Assembly: GCF_003185655.1 (NCBI RefSeq)
Contig: NZ_QHJQ01000002.1
Location: 248,001-312,000, forward strand
Origin: Coraliomargarita sinensis
Lineage (GTDB): Bacteria; Verrucomicrobiota; Verrucomicrobiia; Opitutales; Coraliomargaritaceae
Reading direction: 5' to 3'
DNA length: 64,000 nt
The translations under genes were made by a program, and so were the position numbers. Below the pieces are notes generated by a model, which saw only the letters and a program-made list of their open reading frames with translations, had not been told where the DNA came from and ran no database searches. This document shows positions 18,071-26,227 of this stretch, piece after piece. The first letter of the stretch is position 1, and each line of letters begins with the position of its first letter.

Positions 18071-18629
18071 GTTGGGACCTGTGATTCCAGTCGGAATGAC
18101 GGGCAAGGCAGGCAGAGCGCTACCGTCTATGGATGCGATACACCCGATGAGTGCAGGCGGGGGACTGTTTAGATCTTTATATGAGGGTTGTCGCTGCGAT
18201 CGGATTTCGCCATATCTCCTTTGAGACGAGTTATGTAAGAGGAGAGCCGTTCATTATCCTCAATTAACGTGAATGCATGGTAGAGATAAATCCATGTGTG
18301 CTCCGTGGTGAACTAAGGTGCTAGCCGACGAGGGACTGGAAAACGGGGAAACTGCGCTGCCTTGGCCATCTTCTTTATCTTCTGCGTTTAATCCGGATGA
18401 AACTAACTTAAGGACTTTATCGTGGTAGCGATTCATCCACGTAGGCAGCCTGCTTTAGCCGGCTGCCCGCAAGTGCAAACGGAACCGCGTGCCTTTACTA
18501 GGTCACAGGGCAAAGCACAGTGAGTACGTTAAATAAGCTTAAGAAGCGTCATTCGCGTTTAATCCCTTTTATAAGCTTTTCACAAGCTGCAGGTCCTGTT
18601 TGCGCCCTCAATCTGGCACAATGAATCGA
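18071..18629. other. gene-free region with hairpin repeats
   Basis: No coding frame is supported. It holds a double hairpin (18421-18467) and a phrase around 18285-18310 (CCATGTGTGCTCCGTGGTGA) of the kind often dispersed between genes in these phyla. It also has a GGGGAAACTG-type phrase that recurs near 20200. It is probably decayed repeat DNA. Confidence 0.5.
18421..18467. repeat. double hairpin, REP-like
   Basis: CGTGG (18421-18425) pairs with CCACG (18437-18441). GGCAGCC (18444-18450) pairs with GGCTGCC (18461-18467), whose loop contains an inner GC..GC pair. Two adjacent hairpins in an intergenic gap are typical of REP units. Confidence 0.55.
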
Positions 18630-20042
18630 TCATCTGAGATGGAATTCGAACCTCTCCAAGAAAGGGAGCGATCCCTTCTTTTTGCCTATTTGCAAACCCC
18701 AGCGGATACGGTCACCGTCTGTGGTTTCTTCAAAGCCGTCCGGGCGGTAGGCACCACCCGCCCATGGTCCTTCTTTGAGCTCGTGTTTTTTGCTGAAATT
18801 TACGCCGTCTCTAGCGTACTGGATCGAATGGGCCACTCCCTTTGGCCCAACGTTACCGATTACGGCCGCAACTCCGGGGCCCTGCGGCCAGACGAGTACC
18901 TCGTGTCCGCCGGGGATAACGGGGTTACTCCCGCATTTGCGGTAAGGCCCCGCGGGATTCTCCGCAAAGGCGATCCCCATCTTTGTCTCTCTTGGGCTCT
19001 TGCCGAGCTGCCGTCCCTTGTAATAAAGCCAATACTTGCCGCCGCGAATGATCAGGCATGCGTCGTCAACCAGATGGCTGTCGAAGGCCTCGGCCTGGTC
19101 GCTGTTCTTCAAAACCGGCTTTTTATGTACTCGTTTCCAGGGTCCGTCCGGCGAATCAGAAACAGCCACCCCAATTTTCGTGTTCGGATTGAAATCATCT
19201 TTCAACTTTACCGATGTCCCGCTGTAGAACAGCCAGTATTTTCCCTCAGCGACCAGAATGTTGGGTGTGAAGACACTGGCTCCGTCCCAGCCGCCCGGCG
19301 TGCCGCGCCCAAGCGCCATGGATTTTTCTTCCCAAACTCTTCCGTCCTTTGAAACCGCATACCATATGGTCGCATCGTAGCCCGAAAAGACTGAGCCCTT
19401 TGAATACCAGACATAGTAGGTATCGCCTACCTTGATGATATCGCTGGGGTCACGTCGCATGACCCCCTCCTGCGGGCCGAGGTTGACCGCCGGCCGCGAT
19501 CGGCAGTGCATGGTGGTTGGTGGTGGCCCGAGCGCATCGACGATGACTTTGGTCTGATTCGGCGGAACGTTCGCAATCACTTCGATCTGGCCATCGTGGT
19601 TTTCTCTCTGGAGCGTTTGGCCCTCTTCATTGTTCGCGTGATCCTCCCAGGTATACAGCATGCGACCATTTGGTAACTTGAAGACCTGCAAATTGACGGG
19701 GGCCTTCGGCGGGGAGTCGGGATCCGGATTATTTCCATTGTAGAAATCGGTCGGGTCCGTGCCGTTGGCGAATTCCTCACCATTTGATATCCCATCCGAA
19801 TCGGCATCCGACAGGTGGTCATCGGAAGGAACTCCCGGGGTTCTGTCCTCGGGGATAATGTCTCTGACCGATAATCCGTAGTGCCGGAACTCTTCTAAAA
19901 ATAGAACAATCTCTTTTTCCCATTCGTCGGGCAGCCCGTCGGCATCTTTGTCGGCGACCTTCTTGTCGACGCTTACGCACCCGCACAGGATCAAAAGAAA
20001 TACGGTTAAACTCGTGATGTTTGTGATGGGGTTGTTTTTCAT
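18630..20042 (-). CDS. lipoprotein with calcium-binding repeat and GH43-like beta-propeller
   Basis: The 470-residue protein has a signal with a lipobox-like end (FLLILCGC, Cys22). It is followed by thrombospondin type 3-like Ca-binding loops DKDADGLPDEWE (31-42) and DADSDGISNGEEFANGTDPT (about 80-100). After a fibronectin-like segment, residues from about 190 form a five-bladed propeller. Its blades read PSDIIKVGDTYYVWYSKG, DGASVFTPNILVAEGKYWLF, AFDSHLVDDACLIIRGGKYW and VAVSDSPDGPWKRV. The propeller resembles GH43, GH117 and related glycoside hydrolases, so sugar-polymer cleavage at the cell surface is likely. The exact family and substrate are not certain. It lies just downstream of the PQQ dehydrogenase gene on the same strand. 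Confidence 0.7.
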   Translation of the reverse strand: MKNNPITNITSLTVFLLILCGCVSVDKKVADKDADGLPDEWEKEIVLFLEEFRHYGLSVRDIIPEDRTPGVPSDDHLSDADSDGISNGEEFANGTDPTDFYNGNNPDPDSPPKAPVNLQVFKLPNGRMLYTWEDHANNEEGQTLQRENHDGQIEVIANVPPNQTKVIVDALGPPPTTMHCRSRPAVNLGPQEGVMRRDPSDIIKVGDTYYVWYSKGSVFSGYDATIWYAVSKDGRVWEEKSMALGRGTPGGWDGASVFTPNILVAEGKYWLFYSGTSVKLKDDFNPNTKIGVAVSDSPDGPWKRVHKKPVLKNSDQAEAFDSHLVDDACLIIRGGKYWLYYKGRQLGKSPRETKMGIAFAENPAGPYRKCGSNPVIPGGHEVLVWPQGPGVAAVIGNVGPKGVAHSIQYARDGVNFSKKHELKEGPWAGGAYRPDGFEETTDGDRIRWGLQIGKKKGSLPFLERFEFHLR

Positions 20043-20150
20043 TATTTGAAGATCCCGAGACGGTACGACCGGGCTGGAGCTGGGGTTTCAAGGGAGAGTA
20101 TCATGTTTTCATTCCGAGCCAGGTGAATGGCTGTGTTTTTGAGGTAGAAT

Positions 20151-20180
20151 GACTGAGAGTAAGATTAAGAGTAAGATTAG
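20151..20180. repeat. GAGTAAGATTA tandem repeat, copy 1
   Basis: Two units GAGTAAGATTA in a row lie just beyond the 3' end of the reverse-strand PQQ dehydrogenase gene. A related array lies after purL at 31120-31154. Confidence 0.6.
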
Positions 20181-20256
20181 GCTTTTAGCCAACTGAGAAC
20201 CGGGGAACTGAAAACTGGGAAACGGCGCGAATCCGCGCACGGCTTTGCCGCGCTCG

Positions 20257-21537
20257 CTACAGCCGATTGATGCGCAAAAGGGTCCCCGCCTGCATGCCCG
20301 GTTCCGCAGGGAAATCGGTGGTGTCCGTGAGGACATACAAAAAGCCATCCGGGCCCTGCCCGATATCGCGCACGCGAACGGCACCGATTCGGATTTTTTC
20401 CTGGGCTGGGAATCCGCCCGTTTCATCGGCCTTTAAACGAAGGATGGCACCGGCCGGTGAGGGAATATAGGCTAAAATGGTCTTATTGGCGCGCAGCAGC
20501 ATGGCCGCGAGAAAGACGTCGCCGACTGCGTTCTCGTAGCGGCTTCCGGTATACGCGACCAGGCCGGAAGGCGCGATCGAAGGGGTCCAGACCACTTCGG
20601 GCTCCCGGAAGTCGGGCAGCGCCTGATGTGGGGTGATCAGCGTGCTCGTCAGGTCGTACTCCCTGGCATAGGTTGTTCGTGGCCAGCCGTAGTTGGCCCC
20701 CGAATGGATTGCATTCAGTTCGTCGCCACCCTGGCTGCCGTGCTCACTCGCCAGCACGCGCTGATGGATACTGTCGTAGGTCAGGCCCTGCACGTTGCGG
20801 TGACCGAGGCTCCAGATTTCAGGTAAAACCCCGGGCGCATCGACATAAGGATTATCGGAAGGAATCGCACCGTCATCGTGAATTCGAAGGATCTTGCCGA
20901 AATGCTCATCGAGTGACTGCGCCTGCTCGCGGATCAAGGCATTCCCGTATTCGGCCGGAGGGTTCCCGCCATCGCCAACCGAAAAAAGCAGGGTCTCGTC
21001 CGGCAGCCAGGCGAAGCGCGACCCGAAGTGCTGCCCGCCTGACTTTGGGTTCACGACTTTGAATATCACCTCCGCGTTCGCCAACTCACCGTCCCGTAGC
21101 TCAGCTCGGAGGACTTGGAGGCGATTCGCTGCGTCGGAACCCGCCGAATAGGAGAGATAAATCAGCTGGTTCTCATCGAATCTCGGATGGACAATCACAT
21201 CGAGCAGTCCGCCCTGTCCACTGATATAGATCTCCGGGATTCCGCCAATCGGTTGAGGATCGAGCTCCCCGTCACGTATGATTCGTAAAGACCCGAAACG
21301 CTCGGAGAGGAGGATGTCGCCGTTCGGCAGCCAATCAAAGCCCCAGGGCGCATCCAGGCCCGAGACGATTACCGTGGTCGCCGCTTTCCGGTTGGGCAGC
21401 TCTCGATGATCGGTGACCGCCACCGAGCCGTCGGTTTCCCAGGCGGGTTTCCGGAGCCAGAGACTGCAGCCAACGATCAGGCCGAGGAGAATCAGCATCC
21501 ATAGGACGAGTTTGAGCCGCGATGTTCCATTCACCAT
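20257..21537 (-). CDS. PQQ-dependent sugar dehydrogenase family lipoprotein
   Basis: The protein has about 426 residues from ATG 21537; a TTG at 21555 is the alternative. The N-terminal hydrophobic stretch ends LGLIVGCSLW, a lipobox. The body is a six-bladed propeller of the soluble glucose/sorbosone dehydrogenase family: GLDAPWGFDWLPNGDILLSE, then GGQHFGSRFAWLPDETLLFS with the conserved His-Phe-Gly-Ser-Arg, then GDGGNPPAEYGNALIREQAQ. Further on are EIWSLGHRNVQGLTYD and HGSQGGDELNAIHSGANYGW. These match the PQQ- and Ca-binding segments of the family. Oxidation of an aldose in the periplasm is expected, passing electrons to a quinone or cytochrome. It precedes the GH43-like gene with a 214-base gap. 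Confidence 0.88.
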   Translation of the reverse strand: MVNGTSRLKLVLWMLILLGLIVGCSLWLRKPAWETDGSVAVTDHRELPNRKAATTVIVSGLDAPWGFDWLPNGDILLSERFGSLRIIRDGELDPQPIGGIPEIYISGQGGLLDVIVHPRFDENQLIYLSYSAGSDAANRLQVLRAELRDGELANAEVIFKVVNPKSGGQHFGSRFAWLPDETLLFSVGDGGNPPAEYGNALIREQAQSLDEHFGKILRIHDDGAIPSDNPYVDAPGVLPEIWSLGHRNVQGLTYDSIHQRVLASEHGSQGGDELNAIHSGANYGWPRTTYAREYDLTSTLITPHQALPDFREPEVVWTPSIAPSGLVAYTGSRYENAVGDVFLAAMLLRANKTILAYIPSPAGAILRLKADETGGFPAQEKIRIGAVRVRDIGQGPDGFLYVLTDTTDFPAEPGMQAGTLLRINRL

Positions 21538-21663
21538 CTCCCTAGCAGGTCGCAAAAAGAGAGGAAGGCAAACGGGAAATGATTGATCGTTAATGGCGCA
21601 GGGGAGTGCGCCGATTTTCTATTTTGTTTGATCTCATTCGCCCCCGTGTGGCCGATCAAGCCA

Positions 21664-22524
21664 TTAGGTCCTGATCTTGGAATAGGCCCGTAGATAGCCA
21701 ACGCACTGTGCCACCTCCGGCAGGTTGGTCTCCCAATTATGCTCATACTCAACCGAGACATTTCCGGCAAAACCATGCTGCCGCACTTCATCGAGAATTG
21801 AAACAAGATCGATGATCCCGGTTCCGCAGGGACGGTCGTGTGTCCACCGCTCAACCGACGCCCTGTCCTTCATGTGAAAGGCGCGGATACGTGGTGCCAC
21901 CTTTTTGATGACCTCCAGCGGTTCCAGGCCCGATGTTGCCCAATGGCCGATGTCCGCACAATATCCGAGATTGGCATGGCGGCCATCGATTGCCCTCCAT
22001 ATCGTATCCGGATTCCATAGCTTGGTTGGCTTCGGGTGATTGTGGAAACAGACCTTGAGGTCGTATTCCTGGGAAAGCTTCTCCAGTGTATCGACAGCTT
22101 CGAGTGATTCCGTTGTCACTCCATACAGGCCGAGTTTCTTGGCAAACTCGAAGACCGGTCGCGCTGCTTTCTCTTCCTTGGGAATCCTGGTAATGCCAAA
22201 GTTGACCGCCTTCAATCCGTGTTTCTCAAGATGGTCATTGATGGATGCAATCACCTCATCGGAAAGGCTTGGTTCCAGCTTCAGCCGATCATGCGGGCCT
22301 CCCAGTCTTTGGCCGGGAAAAATCTCTACATTCGCCCCTGTGGAAGCGGCCATCTCAATCGCCTCAAACAAGGTGAATTTTCTGAAAGACCAGCACTGAA
22401 CAGAAATCGAAAACCCTGCGGATGTTATTGCCTCAGCGGGAATAACTCCACCCTTGGACCGCAAAGCAAGCACAGCAGAAGCAGCAGGAACCATGGTGAA
22501 GAGAGACCGGCGCTTGGTTTTCAT
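21664..22524 (-). CDS. secreted sugar phosphate isomerase/epimerase-like TIM-barrel protein
   Basis: The 286-residue AP-endonuclease-2-type TIM barrel has ISVQCWSFRKFTLFEAIEMA, GANVEIFPGQRL, LKVCFHNHPKPTKLWNP (metal-binding His), LGYCADIGHWATSG, IRAFHMKDR and VSVEYEHNW. The metal ligands (Glu, Asp-x-x-His, His, Glu) of xylose-isomerase-like enzymes are visible. MKTKRRSLFTMVPAASAVLA at the start looks like a Tat-type signal, so I place the start at 22524. An in-frame ATG at 22623 would add 33 residues without that logic. Exported members of this family are common in Verrucomicrobiota and Planctomycetota and act on unusual sugars. The substrate is unknown. Confidence 0.8.
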   Translation of the reverse strand: MKTKRRSLFTMVPAASAVLALRSKGGVIPAEAITSAGFSISVQCWSFRKFTLFEAIEMAASTGANVEIFPGQRLGGPHDRLKLEPSLSDEVIASINDHLEKHGLKAVNFGITRIPKEEKAARPVFEFAKKLGLYGVTTESLEAVDTLEKLSQEYDLKVCFHNHPKPTKLWNPDTIWRAIDGRHANLGYCADIGHWATSGLEPLEVIKKVAPRIRAFHMKDRASVERWTHDRPCGTGIIDLVSILDEVRQHGFAGNVSVEYEHNWETNLPEVAQCVGYLRAYSKIRT

Positions 22525-22716
22525 CGTGCCAACAAAATGCCCTTCGTTCATAAGCCATGCAAGCCCACTTACAGGAATCCAAGAACCTGATACGCCCGAT
22601 TCGATGATTCCGATACGCTTCATGTTACACTCAGGTTAAACCTGGAGGTTCCCTGATCCACAATCTTGTTTCGCTATTGCGGCCCGAAAGATTAAGAACT
22701 ATCTGCCGGTTCACTT

Positions 22717-23955
22717 ATGCGAGTGCTTCTTACATCACATGGTTCGACGGGTGACATCTATCCGGTTATCCGACTTGGACGTGCGCTGGTCGAGGCGGGA
22801 CATGATGTACGCTTTGCGACAGTATCTCTGTATCGCGAGGAGATTGAATCGGCGGGAATCAAATACGTCTATCTTCCGCCGGACTGGGACCAGTCGGGCT
22901 TCGCCGAGGCCATGCGTGATCTGACCAAGGCCCGCAATCCCGTGGACTTGATACGAATCATTTTCACGGAGACACTTCCCTATCTGGATGAAATCTTTCA
23001 GACGCTGGAGCGTGAGTTGCAAACGGCGGATATTTTTGTCTCGAGCTATGTCTATTCCAGTTTGTGTCAGTTGGCGAAAAGGGCCGGTGTGCCCTGTGCT
23101 GTCACAACCTTCGCCCACAATATCGTGCCTTCTGTGGGTTACCCGCCGGATGGTTTGCCGCGCCTTGCCTTGCCGGCCTTTTTCCGGCGACGCTGGAACT
23201 CGATGCTCTGGAAACTTACCGACCGCGTGCTTTGCTGGCAGATTAACAAGGTCGTTGGTGAACGGATGGAAGCTTTTGGAATCGGGCGCACGGAGAGTTA
23301 TGTTCTTGAGCCGGCCGACAAGGTGATTGTGACCGTGTCGAAAAAGTTGTTTGAGCCGAAACACCTCTGGAGTGATCGCTTTCGATTTACCGGATTCCTC
23401 CGCTGGCAGTCGCCCGAGGATCCGAATTTGAATGCCGAGATCGATGCCTTTACCGAGGGCGAGAAAGTGCCCGTCCTGAATTTTGGCAGTGTGACCTTTG
23501 ATGAGGCTCGCAAGGTAATGACGCGTTTCATGCGCAACTGGCCGGAGGGTAAGAAGATTATCATTCAAGCAGGGTGGGCCGGCCTGACCATTGAGCGTCC
23601 CCGTGCGGAGATGAAATGTATCGGTCCTGTCTCGCACGATCAGCTCTTTCAATACGCTTCCTGTGTGATCCACCACGGTGGGGCGGGCACTACGGCCAGC
23701 GTTCTGCACGCAGGCATTCCGCAGATCATCATTCCCCACATCGGCGACCAGTGGTTCTTTGCCAGGGAAATGAGGCGGCTACGTGTCGGCCTTGAGGTGA
23801 AACGCAAGAGATGGCCGGAGCAGTTGCCGAAAGCGGTTAGGATCGCAGAACGATCGAAGCGCTTGAATCGTCGATCAAAGAAGCTCGCAAAACTACTTGC
23901 TGAAGAAGACGGACCGGCGAATGCCGTGCACGAGCTGGAAAAGATGTGCGAATAG
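22717..23955 (+). CDS. GT1/MGT-family glycosyltransferase (sterol/antibiotic-type)
   Basis: The 412-residue protein has a GT-B fold. The N-terminus RVLLTSHGSTGDIYPVIRLG and the following LVEAGHDVRFATVSLY are the standard start of the UGT/MGT superfamily. The donor site carries the family signature, with CIGPVSHDQLFQYASCVIHH running into GGAGTTASVLHAGIPQIIIP (about residues 305-345) and then GDQWFFAREM. Such enzymes move a sugar from a nucleotide donor to lipids, sterols or small natural products. The region between about 65 and 120 sets acceptor choice and is not informative here. The gene is divergent from the isomerase gene, with about 190 bases between the chosen starts. Confidence 0.85.
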   Translation: MRVLLTSHGSTGDIYPVIRLGRALVEAGHDVRFATVSLYREEIESAGIKYVYLPPDWDQSGFAEAMRDLTKARNPVDLIRIIFTETLPYLDEIFQTLERELQTADIFVSSYVYSSLCQLAKRAGVPCAVTTFAHNIVPSVGYPPDGLPRLALPAFFRRRWNSMLWKLTDRVLCWQINKVVGERMEAFGIGRTESYVLEPADKVIVTVSKKLFEPKHLWSDRFRFTGFLRWQSPEDPNLNAEIDAFTEGEKVPVLNFGSVTFDEARKVMTRFMRNWPEGKKIIIQAGWAGLTIERPRAEMKCIGPVSHDQLFQYASCVIHHGGAGTTASVLHAGIPQIIIPHIGDQWFFAREMRRLRVGLEVKRKRWPEQLPKAVRIAERSKRLNRRSKKLAKLLAEEDGPANAVHELEKMCE

Positions 23956-23998
23956 TTTATCGTATCTGTTCAGCATCAATCTGAGGGTCTATTTCTGT

Positions 23999-24232
23999 TC
24001 ACAAATCACTGACGTAGTTGGGGTGTCCCATATACAGGCGCTCGGCATCCATGGGTCGTTGGCTGTTGTCTTCTCCCTTCATTTCCTTTGCCAGCTCGTC
24101 GTCGAGCGCGCCGAGCGCCGGGAAAACCTCATCATTCCCATCGACATGGAAGTGGAAATCCCCGATCCGGAAGCCCTCCACGCGGTGCTTCAAAATGGAA
24201 CGGTGTTCTCCCATCAATAATCCCAGAGTCAT
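23999..24232 (-). CDS. small hypothetical protein, possibly a hemerythrin-like fragment
   Basis: The 77-residue reverse-strand frame from ATG 24232 has codon use like its neighbours. MTLGLLMGEHRSILKHRVEG and FHFHVDGNDEVFPALGALDD loosely resemble the first two His/Glu helices of HHE (hemerythrin) domains. It is about half the length of such a domain, so it would be a remnant. The similarity is weak. It might be a real small protein, a decayed gene or a chance frame. Confidence 0.3.
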   Translation of the reverse strand: MTLGLLMGEHRSILKHRVEGFRIGDFHFHVDGNDEVFPALGALDDELAKEMKGEDNSQRPMDAERLYMGHPNYVSDL

Positions 24233-24501
24233 TCTGGCTTTTGACGGTGCGGATCGAACAGAAGCATGGCAGAACGAACGCATCGCACCGAGGAAAAGAT
24301 TATCCGCAGTCGTTCTGCAACTGTCCTTGCCTTCCTTGCCCTCTTTTAGGTTGCTCGGTTCAGCCTCGAATCGAGGGGAGGGTGCTGCGCTCGCATAGAT
24401 GAGCTATTTAGGCGGCAAGTCGATTGAAGTACCTACGTGGTGATAACGCAACAAGCTTGAGTTTGACCCTATTTCGTTTCGGCCCAAACTGACCAATTTT
24501 C
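24233..24501. other. intergenic stretch before the esterase gene
   Basis: I found no gene. Near its end, GTTTGACCC and GGCCCAAAC (24461-24489) form inverted arms of the GGGGCAAAT-type repeat. Confidence 0.45.
24461..24489. repeat. GGGGCAAATCTTTA repeat, diverged copy 5
   Basis: GTTTGACCC, 11 bases, GGCCCAAAC: the same arms in the reverse order, without the CTTTATA core. It lies just before the 24502 gene. Confidence 0.4.
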
Positions 24502-25422
24502 ATGAAACATATCACTATTGTACTCTTGTTTGCCCTCATTGCCGGTGCCACGCTTTCCGGGAAAACTTCCGAGGTCTACGGCCCGGAGCCGAGTCTGGCC
24601 AACGTGGCCTATGGGCCGCACGAGAAGCATGTGCTCGACGTTTGGAAGGCGGAATCGAGTCAGCCGACGCCTGTGGCCATTTACATTCACGGGGGCGCCT
24701 GGCGCGGACGTGACAAAATCGATGCTCGGGGCTGGCTGGATATCCAGGCACTGCTCGATGCGAAGATTTCGGTGGTGGCGATCAGTTACCGCCTGCTCAA
24801 GGACGCCAAAGAGGTCGAGCCCTTCGTGAAGGCGCCGATGGAGGACGCCGCGCGTGCCTTGCAGTTTGTGCGCAGCAAGGCCGGGGAGTGGAATCTCGAC
24901 AAGGACCGCGTGGGGCTTTCCGGGGTTTCGGCGGGCGGTTGCACCGCCTTATGGCTGGCCTACCACGACGAGCTGGCCGAGCCCCAAAGTAACGACCCCA
25001 TTGCCCGCGAATCCACCCGCGTGAGCTGTGTGGTGGTCGATCAGGCCCAGACCTCGCTCGATCCGAAGCAGGTCCGGCAGTGGATCACCAAGGCGAGTTA
25101 TGGGGCGCATGCATTCAACCGGAAAGATCTCGACGAGTTATTGGAGAATCGGGAGGAGGTGCTGCCCTGGATTAACGCCTATTCCCCCTATGCGCTGCTG
25201 ACCCCGGATGACCCGCCGACGGTCTTGAGCTATGGCGCCAAAGTCATGTTCCCGGATCATAGTGAGCACCCGTTTGCCAAAGTGCATTCGGCCGCCTACG
25301 GGGTTGGGCTCAAGCAGCGTTGTGACGAGCTGGGGGTGCCCTGTGAAATGATCAAAGCAAAGAAGCGGCGCGGCCAAGCTTTCACCGCGTTATCGGACCA
25401 CCTCATCGAATTGTTGAAGTAG
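24502..25422 (+). CDS. secreted alpha/beta hydrolase, carboxylesterase type
   Basis: The 306-residue protein has a signal peptide (residues 1-20). The hydrolase core shows the oxyanion-hole motif in AIYIHGGAWRG (His63-Gly64-Gly65), the second strand VVAISYRL and the nucleophile elbow GVSAGG with Ser143. A late His in LSDHLIELLK is a possible general base. The layout matches the BD-FAE/carbohydrate esterase and hormone-sensitive-lipase-like families common in sugar-degrading Verrucomicrobiota, so de-esterification of a carbohydrate is plausible. The acid of the triad cannot be fixed by eye. It lies alone, just after a repeat. Confidence 0.8.
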   Translation: MKHITIVLLFALIAGATLSGKTSEVYGPEPSLANVAYGPHEKHVLDVWKAESSQPTPVAIYIHGGAWRGRDKIDARGWLDIQALLDAKISVVAISYRLLKDAKEVEPFVKAPMEDAARALQFVRSKAGEWNLDKDRVGLSGVSAGGCTALWLAYHDELAEPQSNDPIARESTRVSCVVVDQAQTSLDPKQVRQWITKASYGAHAFNRKDLDELLENREEVLPWINAYSPYALLTPDDPPTVLSYGAKVMFPDHSEHPFAKVHSAAYGVGLKQRCDELGVPCEMIKAKKRRGQAFTALSDHLIELLK

Positions 25423-25457
25423 GCAGCTGCGCCTTTTCCGGGTCAGGGGCAGGCGAA

Positions 25458-25488
25458 GGGCAAATCTTTATAGTTGGCGTTTGAGCCC
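25458..25488. repeat. GGGGCAAATCTTTA repeat, copy 6
   Basis: GGGCAAATCTTTATAGTTGG then CGTTTGAGCCC. It is the best match to the consensus, directly after the esterase gene. Confidence 0.6.
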
Positions 25489-25543
25489 TTTTGGAGCCCC
25501 CCAAGTGCTAAATAAAAAAGGTAATATAGCTTTCGACTACAAG

Positions 25544-25778
25544 AATTACGGAATGACCCCTTTCTGGCCCCATTGCTGGACAACCACGTATTCACGTTTG
25601 TGAATGTCGATTCCAAGCTTGAGGACTTCCGCTTGCGCTTTAGTCTGTTGGTTTGATGTGGGAGTGGGTTGTTGGTTCTGATTCTTCATAGCTGGAGTGT
25701 CAGTTTATCACCACTGGCAACTCCTCCCATGTCATCTTTTAGAGCCCTAATAATAACGGAATGTCCCCTTTTGGCCCT
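25544..25778. repeat. two 27-base imperfect direct repeats, 208 bases apart
   Basis: Copy 1 (25544-25570) and copy 2 (25752-25778) share ACGGAATG, then CCCCTTT and a GGCCC end, with about four differences. They bracket the IS110 fragment and may be the ends or target of a mobile element. Confidence 0.5.
25546..25689 (-). mobile_element. IS110-family transposase, N-terminal fragment
   Basis: The reverse strand from ATG 25689 gives 47 residues: a Gln/Thr-rich start, then AEVLKLGIDIHKREYVVVQQ. This is the N-terminus of IS110-type DEDD transposases (GIDxHK..Y.V), with the first catalytic Asp present. A stop at 25546 and no continuation show it is a remnant. It sits at the left edge of the AT-rich island. 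Confidence 0.65.
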
Positions 25779-25792
25779 CCTTTTTTAGCCAC

Positions 25793-26227
25793 TTAATCTC
25801 CGTTCTCTCCTTCAATATCTTGGAGTTTTTTGTTTGTCTTCGAATTGAGTTTCGCAGATGCCAAAGCCTCTTTGAGAGTAGCTTGATAGTGCAGTCTGAT
25901 TTGATTTTCAGCTATTGAACCAGATTTCTTTGCTTCATCTAATAATCGAAGCTGTTTTAAATACTTTTCATCGACAAGGGGATCGGACCTCAACAAAGCC
26001 CAAGCAACAGGCGCATTCATAAACGCTACACCAAGAACCATAGCTCGCCAGATTCCTAGCTCAGGAATAGTAGGATCGATTTGGTTACCAATGAAGAGAG
26101 CGGTATCTAGCGTCGCCCCCATAAAGCACCCTATTGAGAATCTTATTGGGGAGTTGAGGTATAATGCTCTTGTGGCCTTTTCTAGGAAAAGGCTAACCGC
26201 ATCAGAGGTTCCACCTATGTCAGGCAT
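25793..26227 (-). CDS. small two-helix membrane protein, function unknown
   Basis: From ATG 26227 the protein has 144 residues. This start overlaps the stop of the upstream gene in ATGCCTGA, so translation is probably coupled; a longer frame from 26314 would overlap that gene by 95 bases. The protein has two membrane helices (RFSIGCFMGATLDTALFIGN and GIWRAMVLGVAFMNAPVAWALL), then a charged helical tail rich in Lys and Asn ending EGENGD. I do not recognise a family. Its AT-rich codons match the two upstream genes and differ from the rest of the window, suggesting arrival together. Confidence 0.6.
   Translation of the reverse strand: MPDIGGTSDAVSLFLEKATRALYLNSPIRFSIGCFMGATLDTALFIGNQIDPTIPELGIWRAMVLGVAFMNAPVAWALLRSDPLVDEKYLKQLRLLDEAKKSGSIAENQIRLHYQATLKEALASAKLNSKTNKKLQDIEGENGD

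Larger units (their letters stand above)
25423..25792. other. island edge: repeats and an IS110 fragment
   Basis: It contains a GGGGCAAAT-type repeat (25458-25488), the start of an IS110-type transposase (25546-25689, reverse) and two copies of a 27-base direct repeat (25544-25570 and 25752-25778). Base composition turns AT-rich to its right. Confidence 0.6.

Noticed and set aside
22735..23739. 334-residue reverse-strand frame opposite the GT1 glycosyltransferase
   Set aside because: The forward frame has the full MGT signature; the reverse frame is a shadow.
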